DNA from: Oscillospiraceae bacterium
GTDB taxonomy: Bacteria > Bacillota > Clostridia > Oscillospirales > Ruminococcaceae
Assembly (NCBI GenBank): GCA_018110985.1
Contig: JAGAWT010000007.1
Location: forward strand, 29,830-93,829
DNA length: 64,000 nt
Reading direction: 5' to 3'
The first letter of the stretch is position 1. Each line of letters starts with the position of its first letter. This document shows, in pieces, positions 1 through 8,570 of this stretch. The notes under the pieces were generated by a model that ran no database searches, was not told the origin of the DNA, and saw nothing but the letters and a program-made list of their open reading frames with translations. A program made the translations under genes and the position numbers.

Positions 1-1
1 G

Positions 2-706
2 AATGAGGGCGTGGATTTCATAATAACCGGCAGTTCCCTCAAAAGCAGCACCAAGGCAGCCGCTTTTGCCCAAAGTCACAAGGGAGCCTGCTTTACGGCA
101 GGCATACATCCCCATGATGCCAGATCTGTGGATGAGCGTACTATGGGGCAGCTTGAAAAGCTGTTGGTCATGCCGGGAGCGGTGGCAGTCGGGGAGTGCG
201 GTCTTGATTTCGACAGGATGTTCTCTCCCGCAGATGTACAGAAAAGGGTGTTTGAAAAGCATCTGGAGCTGGCTCAGATAACGGGGAAGCCGCTTTTCCT
301 CCACGAAAGGAGCGCCGCCGTGGATTTCTACACGATCCTGTCCTCTGCTCCGGAGCTTGCAAAAAGGTCGGTGGTCCACTGCTTTACGGGAGACGAAGCC
401 ACTGCGGAGATGTACCTGAAGCTGGGGTGCATGATAGGAATCACGGGTTGGGTCTGCGATGACAGGCGAAACGGTGATCTGCTGAAGGCTTTGAAGATCA
501 TCCCCCCCGACAGGCTTATGGCGGAGACCGATGCACCCTACCTGCTGCCAAGGGGAAAGGGGCTGAAAAACCCCAATCTCCCGGAAAACATAAAGTATGT
601 GGTGGATAAGATAGCAGAGGTAAAGTGCATAAACAAAGAGCTTTTGCGCCGAAAGATACTTGAAAATACGATCGGTTTCTTTGGTCGGCAGGCCAACAGC
701 AACTAA
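2..706 (+). CDS. TatD-family metal-dependent hydrolase, 5' end outside window
   Basis: C-terminal part of a TatD-type hydrolase (TIM-barrel metal-dependent DNase/hydrolase). The frame is open to the left edge, and the family's N-terminal His-x-His metal site is missing, so the gene starts upstream of the window. Visible metal-site motifs are GECGLDF, LHERSA, VHCFTG and ETDAPYL, in the family order. The last residues (GRQANSN) and the stop codon are contributed by a 20-bp tandem repeat, so the C-terminus may have been altered recently. Followed by a strong hairpin. Family call is firm; substrate unknown. Confidence 0.9.
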   Translation, partial: NEGVDFIITGSSLKSSTKAAAFAQSHKGACFTAGIHPHDARSVDERTMGQLEKLLVMPGAVAVGECGLDFDRMFSPADVQKRVFEKHLELAQITGKPLFLHERSAAVDFYTILSSAPELAKRSVVHCFTGDEATAEMYLKLGCMIGITGWVCDDRRNGDLLKALKIIPPDRLMAETDAPYLLPRGKGLKNPNLPENIKYVVDKIAEVKCINKELLRRKILENTIGFFGRQANSN

Positions 707-746
707 GGCAGGCCGACAGCAACTAAGGCAGACCGACAGTCCAAGG
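687..746. repeat. Three imperfect 20-bp tandem repeats across a stop codon
   Basis: Units at 687-706, 707-726 and 727-746. The first two differ by one base; the third is more diverged. The stop codon of the TatD gene (704-706) lies in the first unit. The core gccgacagcaa recurs at about 12024, just after another gene's stop codon. Confidence 0.85.
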
Positions 747-778
747 CGAAGCCGACGGACATTATGGCAAGATAAGTC

Positions 779-820
779 ATCCGCAGCAGATATATGTCTG
801 CTGCGGATATGTCTTTTCGG
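779..820 (+). terminator. Rho-independent terminator after tatD
   Basis: A 12-bp perfect stem (arms 779-790 and 797-808) with a 6-nt loop, followed by a short T-rich stretch (gtctttt). It separates tatD from the acetyltransferase gene. Confidence 0.75.
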
Positions 821-853
821 CTCCTGAAATGACTATAAGGAGATGAGCAGGGT

Positions 854-1309
854 ATGGATATCAATATCAGAAATGTTACAGCAGATGATTATGACAGTCT
901 GTACGAACTCTGGACAAGCAGTGAACAGTCAAAAAGGGCGCTGAACCCCGCAGATGACAGCAGAGAGGGAATAGAGCGGTATCTGAAGCGTAACCCTGCC
1001 ACATGCTTCCTTGCATATACGGAGGACAGCAAAACAGTCGGTGTCATACTTACGGGTCACGACGGCAGAAGGGCTGTCATACACCATATGTGTGTCCATC
1101 CGGACTATCGCCGCATGGGCATAGCTCACAGGCTTGTCCGTGAAGCAGAAAAAGCCCTGCAAAAGGAGGGCATCAACAAGATATTCGGACTTGTTTTCAA
1201 GGACAACGAAATAGCAAATGCGTTCTGGGAAGCAGAGGGATACACGCTGCGCACGAACCTGAACTATCGCAACAAGAGCCTCAACAAGGATGTCCCGCAG
1301 GGAGAATGA
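854..1309 (+). CDS. GNAT-family N-acetyltransferase
   Basis: A 151-residue single-domain GNAT protein that transfers an acetyl group from acetyl-CoA to an unidentified amine. The acetyl-CoA site is visible as VHPDYRRMGIAHRLV (motif A, R-x-x-G-x-A), followed by the typical N-A-F-W-E-x-x-G-Y segment near residues 120-128 (motif B). A ggag-containing ribosome site precedes the ATG. Monocistronic by position: terminators lie on both sides. A truncated copy of the 105-bp repeat begins immediately after the stop codon. Substrate cannot be read from sequence. Confidence 0.88.
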   Translation: MDINIRNVTADDYDSLYELWTSSEQSKRALNPADDSREGIERYLKRNPATCFLAYTEDSKTVGVILTGHDGRRAVIHHMCVHPDYRRMGIAHRLVREAEKALQKEGINKIFGLVFKDNEIANAFWEAEGYTLRTNLNYRNKSLNKDVPQGE

Positions 1310-1310
1310 A

Positions 1311-1383
1311 CGACAAGAAACGAGCCGTAAATGCCTGGATATAGAGGATCTGAGGCTTCTATACATCGAGGAAGGATCAGTAT
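1311..1383 (-). repeat. Truncated copy of the 105-bp hairpin repeat
   Basis: Read on the minus strand it begins atactgatccttcctcgat and runs through the inner part (gtttcttgtcg), then stops matching; the far terminal arm is missing. It also lacks about 9 internal bases relative to the full copy at 38973-39077. It abuts the stop codon of the acetyltransferase gene. Confidence 0.75.
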
Positions 1384-1412
1384 GATCCACGCTTTGTCCG
1401 GACAGATAACAA

Positions 1413-1446
1413 ACCGCCCCTCTTTCGAGGGGCGGTGATCTTTTTG
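1413..1446. terminator. Bidirectional terminator between convergent genes
   Basis: Perfect 10-bp GC-rich stem (1413-1422 / 1427-1436), TTTC loop, then gatcttttt on the plus side. It lies between the plus-strand acetyltransferase and the minus-strand GGDEF-like gene. Confidence 0.8.
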
Positions 1447-1453
1447 CTTCTGC

Positions 1454-2677
1454 TCAGATGGAATCCACGGTGAACACAGCGTTGCCGCCGCTTCTCTTTG
1501 CGTTTCTGATAACATTGTCCATCTTGACCAGGAGGCCGGAAAGGTTCTGGCAGTCTCCTGCGATGTAGTGGTAGATGCAGCCGGAGCAGGTGAGCTGTAT
1601 AGCAAGGTTTGCTACGGTGTAAACATCGGACATGGACATAAGGATGTTCTGTGCAAGTCTTGTAGCCTGTACGTCGGATACATCCTTGTTGAATACGAAT
1701 GCGAAGCAGTTGCCCTGGATGTTGTAGATCTCAGCGTACTGGGTGTACTCCTGCTTGAGCCTTTCTGCGATCTGTGCAAGGTACTCATCACCGAAGTCAT
1801 AGCCGTAGGTATCGTTGATGATCTTGAAGTTATCCATATCGAATACCGCAATGTTGAAGGTATCGGTATCGAGCCTTTCACCGATATCGTTATCAAGAGC
1901 ATAACGGTTCTTCATGTTGGTAAGGATGTTGGTGAAGGCGATCTCGGAAACCTTCTGCTGTGAGTGCTTGAACTTGGATGCGGCAGCCTCTGCCTGCTTG
2001 GTCTTCTTCTCCAGTTCCTCTCTTCTTCTCTTGGCAACTCTTGAGAAGATGATGATGGCGATCTCACCAAGGATTACCAGACCAACGATGATGGCGTTGG
2101 TGATAAGGGAGAGCTGTATAACTCTTCTGGAAAGGTTCTGCTGATTTATGGTGTTCAGGGAGATGGCAGCTTCAAGCATCTCGGAGGCTGTGAAGGCGAT
2201 AGGCGATACTTCCTGAGAATACAAAGCTCTCATGGATGCGGCATCAAGCTGACCCTGACCCAGCAGGAGCTGGAACTGCTGGAGCTTTGTACGGTAAGCG
2301 GATATAAAGGTCTTTGCGTGGGTGTAGCGTCGCATTTCCTCATCGGAATGGAACTCAAGACTTTCAAACTCACGCTCATTTGCCTCTATGGAGTCAAAGT
2401 AAAGGGTGATCTCATTAGTGTTGGTGGTGGTAGTTCCTACTCCGCCAACGATCTCAAGTACGTTCTCGTTTACCTTTCTAAGGTCATCGTTCATACTTGT
2501 GAGCATATCCATGGACATGGAGCTGGCTCTCTGATAACGCTGGGTACTTGCTGCTGTCTGAAGATTGAGCAGCAGGATTATCGCACCGAATACCGCCAGG
2601 ATGATACCTGCTACAAGGTATGCTCTTCCTTCGCTTCCCGATGAGGAGGGTGCGGCTTCCTTCTTGTTCTTTGCCAT
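1454..2677 (-). CDS. Membrane sensor protein with degenerate GGDEF domain
   Basis: 407 residues. A cytoplasmic N-terminus is followed by TM1 (about 20-41), an extracellular mostly helical sensor region (about 43-188, 4-helix-bundle-like), TM2 (about 190-214), a charged coiled linker, and a GGDEF-type domain (about 240-400). The domain keeps FDMDNFKIINDTYGY and the following GDEYL segment. The active-site signature, normally (R)GG(D/E)EF, reads IQGNCFAF, so diguanylate cyclase activity is unlikely. A role as a non-catalytic signalling domain is an inference. It is co-transcribed 16 bases downstream of a periplasmic-binding-protein gene, with a strong AAGGAGG site 7 nt before its ATG, which suggests the two form a receptor pair. 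Confidence 0.85.
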   Translation of the reverse strand: MAKNKKEAAPSSSGSEGRAYLVAGIILAVFGAIILLLNLQTAASTQRYQRASSMSMDMLTSMNDDLRKVNENVLEIVGGVGTTTTNTNEITLYFDSIEANEREFESLEFHSDEEMRRYTHAKTFISAYRTKLQQFQLLLGQGQLDAASMRALYSQEVSPIAFTASEMLEAAISLNTINQQNLSRRVIQLSLITNAIIVGLVILGEIAIIIFSRVAKRRREELEKKTKQAEAAASKFKHSQQKVSEIAFTNILTNMKNRYALDNDIGERLDTDTFNIAVFDMDNFKIINDTYGYDFGDEYLAQIAERLKQEYTQYAEIYNIQGNCFAFVFNKDVSDVQATRLAQNILMSMSDVYTVANLAIQLTCSGCIYHYIAGDCQNLSGLLVKMDNVIRNAKRSGGNAVFTVDSI

Positions 2678-2693
2678 TGTATGACCTCCTTAA

Positions 2694-3725
2694 TCAGTTT
2701 TGCTGCGGGCTTACCCAGAGCTGGATGATCTCGTCGTTGATGTTGCTGCTGTTGACGATCATAGCACCGGTATCATAAGTTTTTGCGAGACTTTCGCCGC
2801 TTCTGAAAGCGTCGATATATCTTACACCAAGGTAACCCATGTTGTAAGGAGACTGAACTACTGTTGCAGACAGCGTGCCGTTCTTGATGTAGGTCAGCTC
2901 GTCATCAGAAGCATTGAATCCGATCACCTTTATCTCGCCTATCTTGCCCAGCTCTACGATGGCATCACACACACCGAGGGTGGAGTTCTCGTTTGTGGCG
3001 AAGATGAGGTTTATCTCGGGGTTGCTCTGGATCATGTTGATGGCTGTATCCTTTGTGCCGTCTCTCTGACCGTTTGAGAAATCCTTCTTCACTACGTTGT
3101 ACTTTGTGACGGTAACAACATTTCCGTCGGCATCGGTGGAGAAGGTGGAAGGACCGTTGAGCTGAGAAAGTGCGGACTCAAAGCCCTCTATACGGCTCAG
3201 GGCGTTGGAAGCGGTGTTGGAGTGTCCGATGATGCCCACATTTCCGCTGGCACCCAGCTCCGCAACGGCTTCTCTTCCCGCGATCATTCCCGCATTGGTG
3301 TTATCGGAACCGATATAGCTCTGAACACCGGGATAATTTACATTGGATGAAACTACGATAACGGGGATTTCCGCATTGTCAGCAGCCTGGAGCACGTCGG
3401 AAAGCTCCGTGGGGCTGTTGGGGGCAAGAACTATCCCGTCCACATGCTCATCCAGAGCCTTTTGTATAAGCTCCTTCTGACCTGCCCAGTCGGACGCTGC
3501 CTGTGCACAGGAATAATCTATCTCATAACCGATCTCCGAACCCGCATCCTGTGCGCCCTCTTTTAAAAGATCCCAGAACTGAACGCCCTGTGCCTGCGCT
3601 ATAACTGCTATCTTACCGCCCTGCTGAGCCGGTGGTCCGAACTGGCAGCCTGTGGCGGAAAGAGCCAGCGATATTGCCATAGACGCAACGGCTATGCGGT
3701 GTACAAGCCCTTTTCTTCTGTTCAT
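2694..3725 (-). CDS. Sugar-type periplasmic binding lipoprotein (RbsB-like)
   Basis: 343 residues from the chosen start (MNRRKG), which has AAGGAGG about 10 nt upstream; a longer frame upstream lacks such a site. Signal peptide with lipobox LSATGC, then a type-1 periplasmic binding fold (iaVIAQAQGVQFWDLLKEG..., GIVLAPNSP, GREAVAELGASGNVGIIGH, VIGFNASDDE), as in ribose/galactose binding proteins. No ABC permease or ATPase is adjacent. The partner is instead a membrane GGDEF-like sensor gene directly downstream. It may therefore serve as a ligand-sensing lipoprotein rather than, or as well as, a transporter component. Ligand unknown. Confidence 0.88.
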   Translation of the reverse strand: MNRRKGLVHRIAVASMAISLALSATGCQFGPPAQQGGKIAVIAQAQGVQFWDLLKEGAQDAGSEIGYEIDYSCAQAASDWAGQKELIQKALDEHVDGIVLAPNSPTELSDVLQAADNAEIPVIVVSSNVNYPGVQSYIGSDNTNAGMIAGREAVAELGASGNVGIIGHSNTASNALSRIEGFESALSQLNGPSTFSTDADGNVVTVTKYNVVKKDFSNGQRDGTKDTAINMIQSNPEINLIFATNENSTLGVCDAIVELGKIGEIKVIGFNASDDELTYIKNGTLSATVVQSPYNMGYLGVRYIDAFRSGESLAKTYDTGAMIVNSSNINDEIIQLWVSPQQN

Positions 3726-3811
3726 AAAAACAGAACCTCCTTGCATGGAATTTGCACCGTTACTGCGGTGCACCATAACTCCCCTCTCCGGGGACTTTAT
3801 GTCACTCTATA

Positions 3812-3840
3812 ATTCTACCATATTTAAATCATAATTTCAA
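3812..3840 (-). promoter_or_regulatory. Sigma-A-type promoter of the binding-protein/GGDEF operon
   Basis: On the minus strand: TTGAAA (3835-3840), 17-bp spacer, TAGAAT (3812-3817) with an upstream TG. Correct orientation, about 90 bp before the chosen start. Confidence 0.7.
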
Positions 3841-3985
3841 GAATTACAGACAAAATATGTAGAAATATTATTTACAAATTTAACAAAAAATTTTTGTGTA
3901 TTTTTACGGTTATTAGGTGAATTTGACGAGCGGTCTTGTGTCATGCCCGATAAGGGTATCATCGACCCTGTTCAGCATGATGTCC

Positions 3986-4849
3986 TTATACTGACTGACC
4001 CTCGGAAAGTGCGTCTGCAAGCCTGTTTGCAATGGCTGTCAGATCCTCCTCACCGTAAAACTCAAAGCTGATGATCCCCTTCTGACCGCTGCTCTTTATC
4101 TTCACGCTGCGCCCCAGCGCATTTTTGAGAGCCAGCTCCGTTTCCTCATAGTAATGGGGGCGGGATACGGGCTTTTCCTTTCGTGGGTCATCCTCATTGC
4201 CGGAGTTCAGCAGCTCCACCATTTTTTCCGTCTGGCGGACATTGAGCCCCCTCTTGATGATCTCCTCCATGGCAGGCACTGCGTTTTCCCCGTTTTCCAG
4301 AGAAAGAAGAGCCTTTGCGTGGCCTGTGGTTATCTCTCCCTGTGCCAGCTTTTCAAGCACCTTTTCCGGGAGCCCCAGCAGCCTTACGCTGTTGGCGATG
4401 TAGGAGCGGGATTTGCCGATGGTCTTTGCCAGTGCTTCCTGAGTAAGATCACAGCCTTCAAGCAGCGCCTTTATGGCAAGAGCCTCCTCCACAGGGTCAA
4501 GATCCTCACGCTGGACGTTTTCGATGAGGGCTATCTTTTTTATCTCCTCGTCGTCTGCGTCACGCACGATAACGGGCACTTCCCTGAGCCCCGCCATGCG
4601 GCAGGCTCTGAAACGCCTTTCACCGGCGATTATCCTGTAGGTGAGACCGTCTGCACTGGTGCGGACGATGATAGGCTGTATAAGCCCGTGCTCCCTTATG
4701 GATTCTGCCAGCTCACCAAGCTTGTTCTCGTCAAATGATTTTCTCGGCTGTTCACGGCTGGGTTCTATCTGCGTTATACGCAGGGTAGTCACCTCATCGC
4801 CGGTGCCGTTGTCGCCTAAAAGGGCATCGAGCCCCCTTGACATTGCCAT
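3986..4849 (-). CDS. parB: ParB/Spo0J-family chromosome partition protein
   Basis: 287 residues, usual size. The typical N-terminus (RGLDALLGD) is followed by box I (QPRKSFDENKLGELAESI), box II with the CTP/DNA-clamp motif GERRFRA (near residues 77-83), and a helix-turn-helix (LTQEALAKTIGKSRSYIAN, about 132-150). The C-terminal part is a dimerisation region. ParB loads on parS and spreads along DNA to drive origin segregation. AGGAG precedes the ATG. No parA/soj gene is adjacent, unlike the usual soj-parB arrangement; a Noc-type paralogue is also possible. Confidence 0.9.
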   Translation of the reverse strand: MAMSRGLDALLGDNGTGDEVTTLRITQIEPSREQPRKSFDENKLGELAESIREHGLIQPIIVRTSADGLTYRIIAGERRFRACRMAGLREVPVIVRDADDEEIKKIALIENVQREDLDPVEEALAIKALLEGCDLTQEALAKTIGKSRSYIANSVRLLGLPEKVLEKLAQGEITTGHAKALLSLENGENAVPAMEEIIKRGLNVRQTEKMVELLNSGNEDDPRKEKPVSRPHYYEETELALKNALGRSVKIKSSGQKGIISFEFYGEEDLTAIANRLADALSEGQSV

Positions 4850-4896
4850 AGTGTTCTCCTGTTAGAAGTAAGATGTAAGGGACCGCATAAACGGTG

Positions 4897-5625
4897 TCAA
4901 TAAAACACACGATCGAGATACAGTCCCTGCGGCGGAGCAGTTATCCCCGCCCTGCTGCGGTCACGGGCTTCGAGCACTTCTCTCATGCTGCTTATACGCC
5001 CCTCGTTTATGTAAATGAGGGTACCGCAGATTATGCGCACCATGTTGTAGAGGAAGCCGTCCCCCGAGATGCGGACCGTAACGGTGCCGCCCGCCCTTGT
5101 GACCTCTGCTCCGTCTATGAGGCGCTCCATATTGTCCTTTACGCCCAGAGCCCCGCAGAAGGATGTGAAATCATGCCTCCCGAGCAGAGCCCTGATCTCC
5201 TCATCCGCCCTTTTTTCATCGAAAGGATAGGGATAGTGGAAGGCTCTGTCCGCCTTGAAGGGGCTCAGAACGGGAACATTCTCTATCAGATAGATGTATT
5301 CCTTCCCCTTGCAGGAGTAGCGGGCGTGAAAGTCCTCCGGTGCCTCCTCGGCACTGTACAGGGCTATGTCACGGGGCAGGAAGCAGTTCATGCCGCTTAC
5401 GATATTCCTGCATGGTATATGGGACTGTGTCACAAAGGAAAAGCAGTATTCATTTGCATGAACTCCCGTATCCGTCCGTGAGCAGCCGTTTATGACAGTC
5501 TTTTGTCCCGTCAGGCGGGAGAGGCAGTCCTCTATCACGTTCTGTACAGCAACGGAATTGTTCTGCCTCTGGAAGCCGTGGTAGGCGGTGCCCGCAAAGG
5601 CGCAGACAGCCCGTATGTTCCTCAT
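4897..5625 (-). CDS. truA: tRNA pseudouridine(38-40) synthase TruA
   Basis: 242 residues. TruA converts uridines 38-40 of the anticodon stem-loop to pseudouridine. The catalytic-aspartate motif is CSRTDTGVHA (about residues 48-57), preceded by the N-terminal AGTAYHGFQRQ signature. The C-terminal region has GDGFLYNMVRIICGTL, which is diagnostic of the family. Its ATG shares one base with the stop codon of the upstream cobW-like gene (TGATG), so translation is probably coupled. Confidence 0.95.
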   Translation of the reverse strand: MRNIRAVCAFAGTAYHGFQRQNNSVAVQNVIEDCLSRLTGQKTVINGCSRTDTGVHANEYCFSFVTQSHIPCRNIVSGMNCFLPRDIALYSAEEAPEDFHARYSCKGKEYIYLIENVPVLSPFKADRAFHYPYPFDEKRADEEIRALLGRHDFTSFCGALGVKDNMERLIDGAEVTRAGGTVTVRISGDGFLYNMVRIICGTLIYINEGRISSMREVLEARDRSRAGITAPPQGLYLDRVFY

Positions 5626-6950
5626 CAGTCGTCAAGGCACTCATCAAGAGTCCTGAAGATCTCCTTTTTGTCCATATCCTTGCCGATGAATACCAGCTTT
5701 ATCTCTCTGTCGCCGTATTCCTCATCCCATGTGGCGGCAATGTCCGGATACTGCTTGAGAAGTCTTTCACGCTCACGCTTGGGAGCGGCTGCGAACCACT
5801 TGCCTGACATGGTGGCGGTTATCTGCACTCCTGCCTGCTCGAAAACATAAGCGTCATCCCTGCTGTCGGAGAACCAGAGCATACCCTTGCAGCGTATAAC
5901 GGACTTGGGCCAGTTTCCGACCCACGCCTGGAGCTTGTCCTTGTTGAAGGGGCGGCGGCGGTGGTAAACAAAGGTGCCTATGCCGTATTCCTCAGCCTCT
6001 CCCTCGCCGTGATGGTGGTGATGATGATGGTGATGTCCGTGGCCGTGTTCCTCATGCTCATCATCATCGTCGTCATGGTGATGGTGTTCATGATCGTGCT
6101 CGTCATCATCATCGTCATCATGGTGATGGTGCTCATGATCGTGCTCGTCGTCATCGTCATGGTCATGATGATGATCGTGTTCATCTTCATCCTCATCGTC
6201 TTCGCTTATCTGAGCCTCATAGGTCTGAGCCCAGCCTGCGGAAGTCACAGCCTTTTCAAAGTCGTATACACCGGTGTTGAGGATATCGGAGACAGACACC
6301 TTTCCGTAGGATGCCTCAATTATCCTTGCGGTGGGCTGGAGAGCTCTTATCATCGCCTTTACTCTGCCAAGCTGCTCCTCATCCACCTTGTCCACCTTGT
6401 TGAGTATGATGGTAGTGCAGAATTCTATCTGCTGTATAAGAAGGTTCTCTATGTCCTCTTCATCTATGCCCTCCTTGAGGAGCGCATCGCCGCAGCCGAA
6501 TTCCGTTGCCATGCGCAGCGCATCAACTACGGTCACCACGTTGTCAAGACGGCACTCTGCGGGATAGCGGCTGTCTCCGGACTTGCCTTCAAGTACGGAA
6601 ATGGACTGGGCAATGGGCATAGGCTCGCATATACCGCTGGCCTCTATGAGGATATAGTCAAATCTGCCTGTTTTCACAAGGTCGTGGATCTGGTTTATCA
6701 GATCCATTTTCAGTGTGCAGCAGATACAGCCGTTCGAGAGGGGAACAAGGTTCTCGTCTTCCTGTGTGACGGAACCGCCCTTCTGGATGAGGCTCGCATC
6801 TATGTTCACCTCGCCTATATCGTTTACGATAACGGCGCATTTGTAGCCCTCCTGATTGCTGAGGACATGGTTGATGAGAGTGGTCTTTCCCGCTCCGAGA
6901 TAACCCGTAAGAACGGTTATGGGAACGAGTTCTTTTTTCTTGCCTAACAT
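5625..6950 (-). CDS. CobW/P47K-family G3E GTPase with His/Asp-rich metal-binding insert
   Basis: 441 residues. G3E GTPase and putative metallochaperone: Walker A GYLGAGKTT (16-24), the metal-site motif CICC (75-78), Walker B EASGICEP, and guanine-specificity NKVD. After about residue 250 comes a long His/Asp/Glu-rich stretch built from near-repeats of a DDDDDEHDHEHHHH-like unit, then a CobW C-terminal domain (about 335-430: VGNWPKSVIRCKGMLWFSD). Members move zinc, cobalt or nickel to client proteins. Client and metal are not readable here. In an operon with truA, possibly with ackA upstream (46-bp gap). Confidence 0.9.
   Translation of the reverse strand: MLGKKKELVPITVLTGYLGAGKTTLINHVLSNQEGYKCAVIVNDIGEVNIDASLIQKGGSVTQEDENLVPLSNGCICCTLKMDLINQIHDLVKTGRFDYILIEASGICEPMPIAQSISVLEGKSGDSRYPAECRLDNVVTVVDALRMATEFGCGDALLKEGIDEEDIENLLIQQIEFCTTIILNKVDKVDEEQLGRVKAMIRALQPTARIIEASYGKVSVSDILNTGVYDFEKAVTSAGWAQTYEAQISEDDEDEDEHDHHHDHDDDDEHDHEHHHHDDDDDDEHDHEHHHHDDDDDEHEEHGHGHHHHHHHHHGEGEAEEYGIGTFVYHRRRPFNKDKLQAWVGNWPKSVIRCKGMLWFSDSRDDAYVFEQAGVQITATMSGKWFAAAPKRERERLLKQYPDIAATWDEEYGDREIKLVFIGKDMDKKEIFRTLDECLDD
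6000..6190 (-). repeat. Repetitive GAT/CAC-rich tract encoding the His/Asp-rich region
   Basis: Near-tandem units of roughly 45-50 bp inside the cobW-like gene, rich in atcatcgtcatcatggtgatgg-like sequence on the plus strand. The two best units each encode D(5-6)EHDHEHHHH. Likely to vary in copy number. Confidence 0.75.
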
Positions 6951-6996
6951 TTGCTTTGCCTTTCTAAATTCTTCTTTGCAGAAACGGCTGTCTGTA

Positions 6997-8190
6997 TCAG
7001 CCCTTGTTTACAAGCTCCAGTGTATCTCTTGCGATGAGAAGCTCCTCGTTGGTGGGTACTACCCATACCTGTACCTTGCTCTCGGGAGCGGAGATCTTCT
7101 TCAGCTTTCCTCTTTCCTTGTTTGCCTCGTCATCAATGATTATGCCGAGATTCTCCATGTTTTCGCAGGCGCCCTTTCTTGTGGGAGCGTCGTTCTCACC
7201 GATACCGCCGGTGAATACGATGGCATCGGCACCGTTCATGGCAGCCATGAAAGCACCTATATACTTCTTGGTCTGGTATTTGAGCATTTCGTTTGCGAGA
7301 GCCGCACGATGGTTGCCTTCAGCGGCTGCGGCAGATACATCACGGTTGTCGGAGGAAACACCGGAAATACCCAGCAGACCGGACTTCTTGTTGATGTACT
7401 CGGACATCTCTCTGGGAGAAAGGCCTCTCTTCTCCATAACATAGGTGATGGCGGAGGGGTCTACCGCACCGCAGCGTGTGCCCATGAGAAGACCGTCAAG
7501 GGGAGTAAAGCCCATGGTGGTATCTATGACCTTTCCGTACTCTATTGCGGAAATGGAGGAACCGTTGCCCATGTGACAGGTGACTATCTTGAGATCCTTC
7601 AGATCTCTTCCCATCGCCTTTGCCACAGCGGCGGACACAAAGCGGTGGGAGGTGCCGTGGAAGCCGTACTTGCGGACGTGCAGCTCCTCATAATCCTCAT
7701 AGGGGAGGGCGAACATATATGCCTTTTCGGGCATGGTGCGGTGGAATGCAGTATCAAACACGACTGTCATGGGCACGCCCGGCAGCACCTTCTTGCAGGC
7801 ACGCAGAGCAAGTGCGGCACCGTGGTTGTGTACGGGAGCGATGGCTGAAAGCTCGTCTATCTTATCTATTACCTCATCCGCAACGATAACGGTCTCGGAG
7901 AACACGTCTCCGCCCTGCACTATGCGGTTTCCTATGGCGCCTATCTCATCCATGGAGGAGATAACAGCGCCCTCTCCCTCGGTCAGCACCTTTACCAGCT
8001 TCTCGAAAGCCTCTGTATGGGTGGGGAAGGAGACATCCTCCTCTATGCTGACGCCCTTTGCCTTGTGGGAAATATGGCCGTCTATACCTATTCTGTCGCA
8101 GTTTCCCTTTGCAAGCACGCTTTCGTCCTTCATGTCAAGAAGCTGGTATTTAAGAGAAGAGCTTCCTGCGTTTACTACCAAGATCAGCAT
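6997..8190 (-). CDS. ackA: Acetate kinase
   Basis: 397 residues, normal length. Catalyses acetyl phosphate + ADP to acetate + ATP. ASKHA-fold signatures: VNAGSSSLKYQLL at the N-terminus, the family motif MTVVFDTAFHRTMP, CHMGNGSS, and the C-terminal VFTGGIGEN. No phosphotransacetylase (pta) is next to it; a PduL-type phosphotransacylase is encoded at 51.4-51.9 kb. Preceded by its own promoter (8261-8289). Confidence 0.97.
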   Translation of the reverse strand: MLILVVNAGSSSLKYQLLDMKDESVLAKGNCDRIGIDGHISHKAKGVSIEEDVSFPTHTEAFEKLVKVLTEGEGAVISSMDEIGAIGNRIVQGGDVFSETVIVADEVIDKIDELSAIAPVHNHGAALALRACKKVLPGVPMTVVFDTAFHRTMPEKAYMFALPYEDYEELHVRKYGFHGTSHRFVSAAVAKAMGRDLKDLKIVTCHMGNGSSISAIEYGKVIDTTMGFTPLDGLLMGTRCGAVDPSAITYVMEKRGLSPREMSEYINKKSGLLGISGVSSDNRDVSAAAAEGNHRAALANEMLKYQTKKYIGAFMAAMNGADAIVFTGGIGENDAPTRKGACENMENLGIIIDDEANKERGKLKKISAPESKVQVWVVPTNEELLIARDTLELVNKG

Positions 8191-8260
8191 TTGTTTTCAA
8201 CACTCCGTTTCAAATATTTGCATTACCCTTCCGGGCATTTCCATAAAAAGTCCAAATTTA

Positions 8261-8289
8261 ATTGTACCATATGTTTTGCAAAAAATCAA
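8261..8289 (-). promoter_or_regulatory. Sigma-A-type promoter for ackA
   Basis: On the minus strand: TTGATT (8284-8289), 17-bp spacer ending in TGG, TACAAT (8261-8266). It lies about 70 bp upstream of the ackA ATG. No other structure is evident between here and 8510. Confidence 0.65.
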
Positions 8290-8510
8290 GGACTTTTTTG
8301 AAAGTCGGCACGGCAGTGAAGTCGGGCGCTCATATGACTTCTCCTGCTGTGTTTTCTCGGGGTTTTCCGGAATGCAAGACATCACTGCGGCCGAAAGTAT
8401 ACCTGAAAGCAGGTTCACAACCTAATATTAACCTTATGAGTTAATCGGAAAATCAAATTAAATTATGATTTACTGTTAATCTGAATGGTTCAACGTTGTG
8501 CAGGTTGTAC

Positions 8511-8559
8511 AAAATATGTCACATAAGCATATACAAATAGTAGAAAATATGTTACATAA
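8511..8559 (+). promoter_or_regulatory. Paired palindromic operators upstream of sugar-transporter promoter
   Basis: Two near-identical 16-bp boxes, AAAATATGTCACATAA (8511-8526) and AAAATATGTTACATAA (8544-8559). Each contains the palindrome TATGTNACATA. Their centres are 33 bp apart, about three helical turns, and both lie just upstream of the -35 element at 8571. The placement fits a cooperative activator; the regulator is unknown. Confidence 0.6.
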
Positions 8560-8570
8560 TAGAAATTTTC

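Noticed and set aside
5961..6947. Long plus-strand reading frame opposite the cobW-like gene
   Set aside because: It mirrors the His/Asp-rich repeats (reading as Val/Ile/Met runs) and the GTPase domain; no ribosome site, and the minus-strand protein has clear family motifs.
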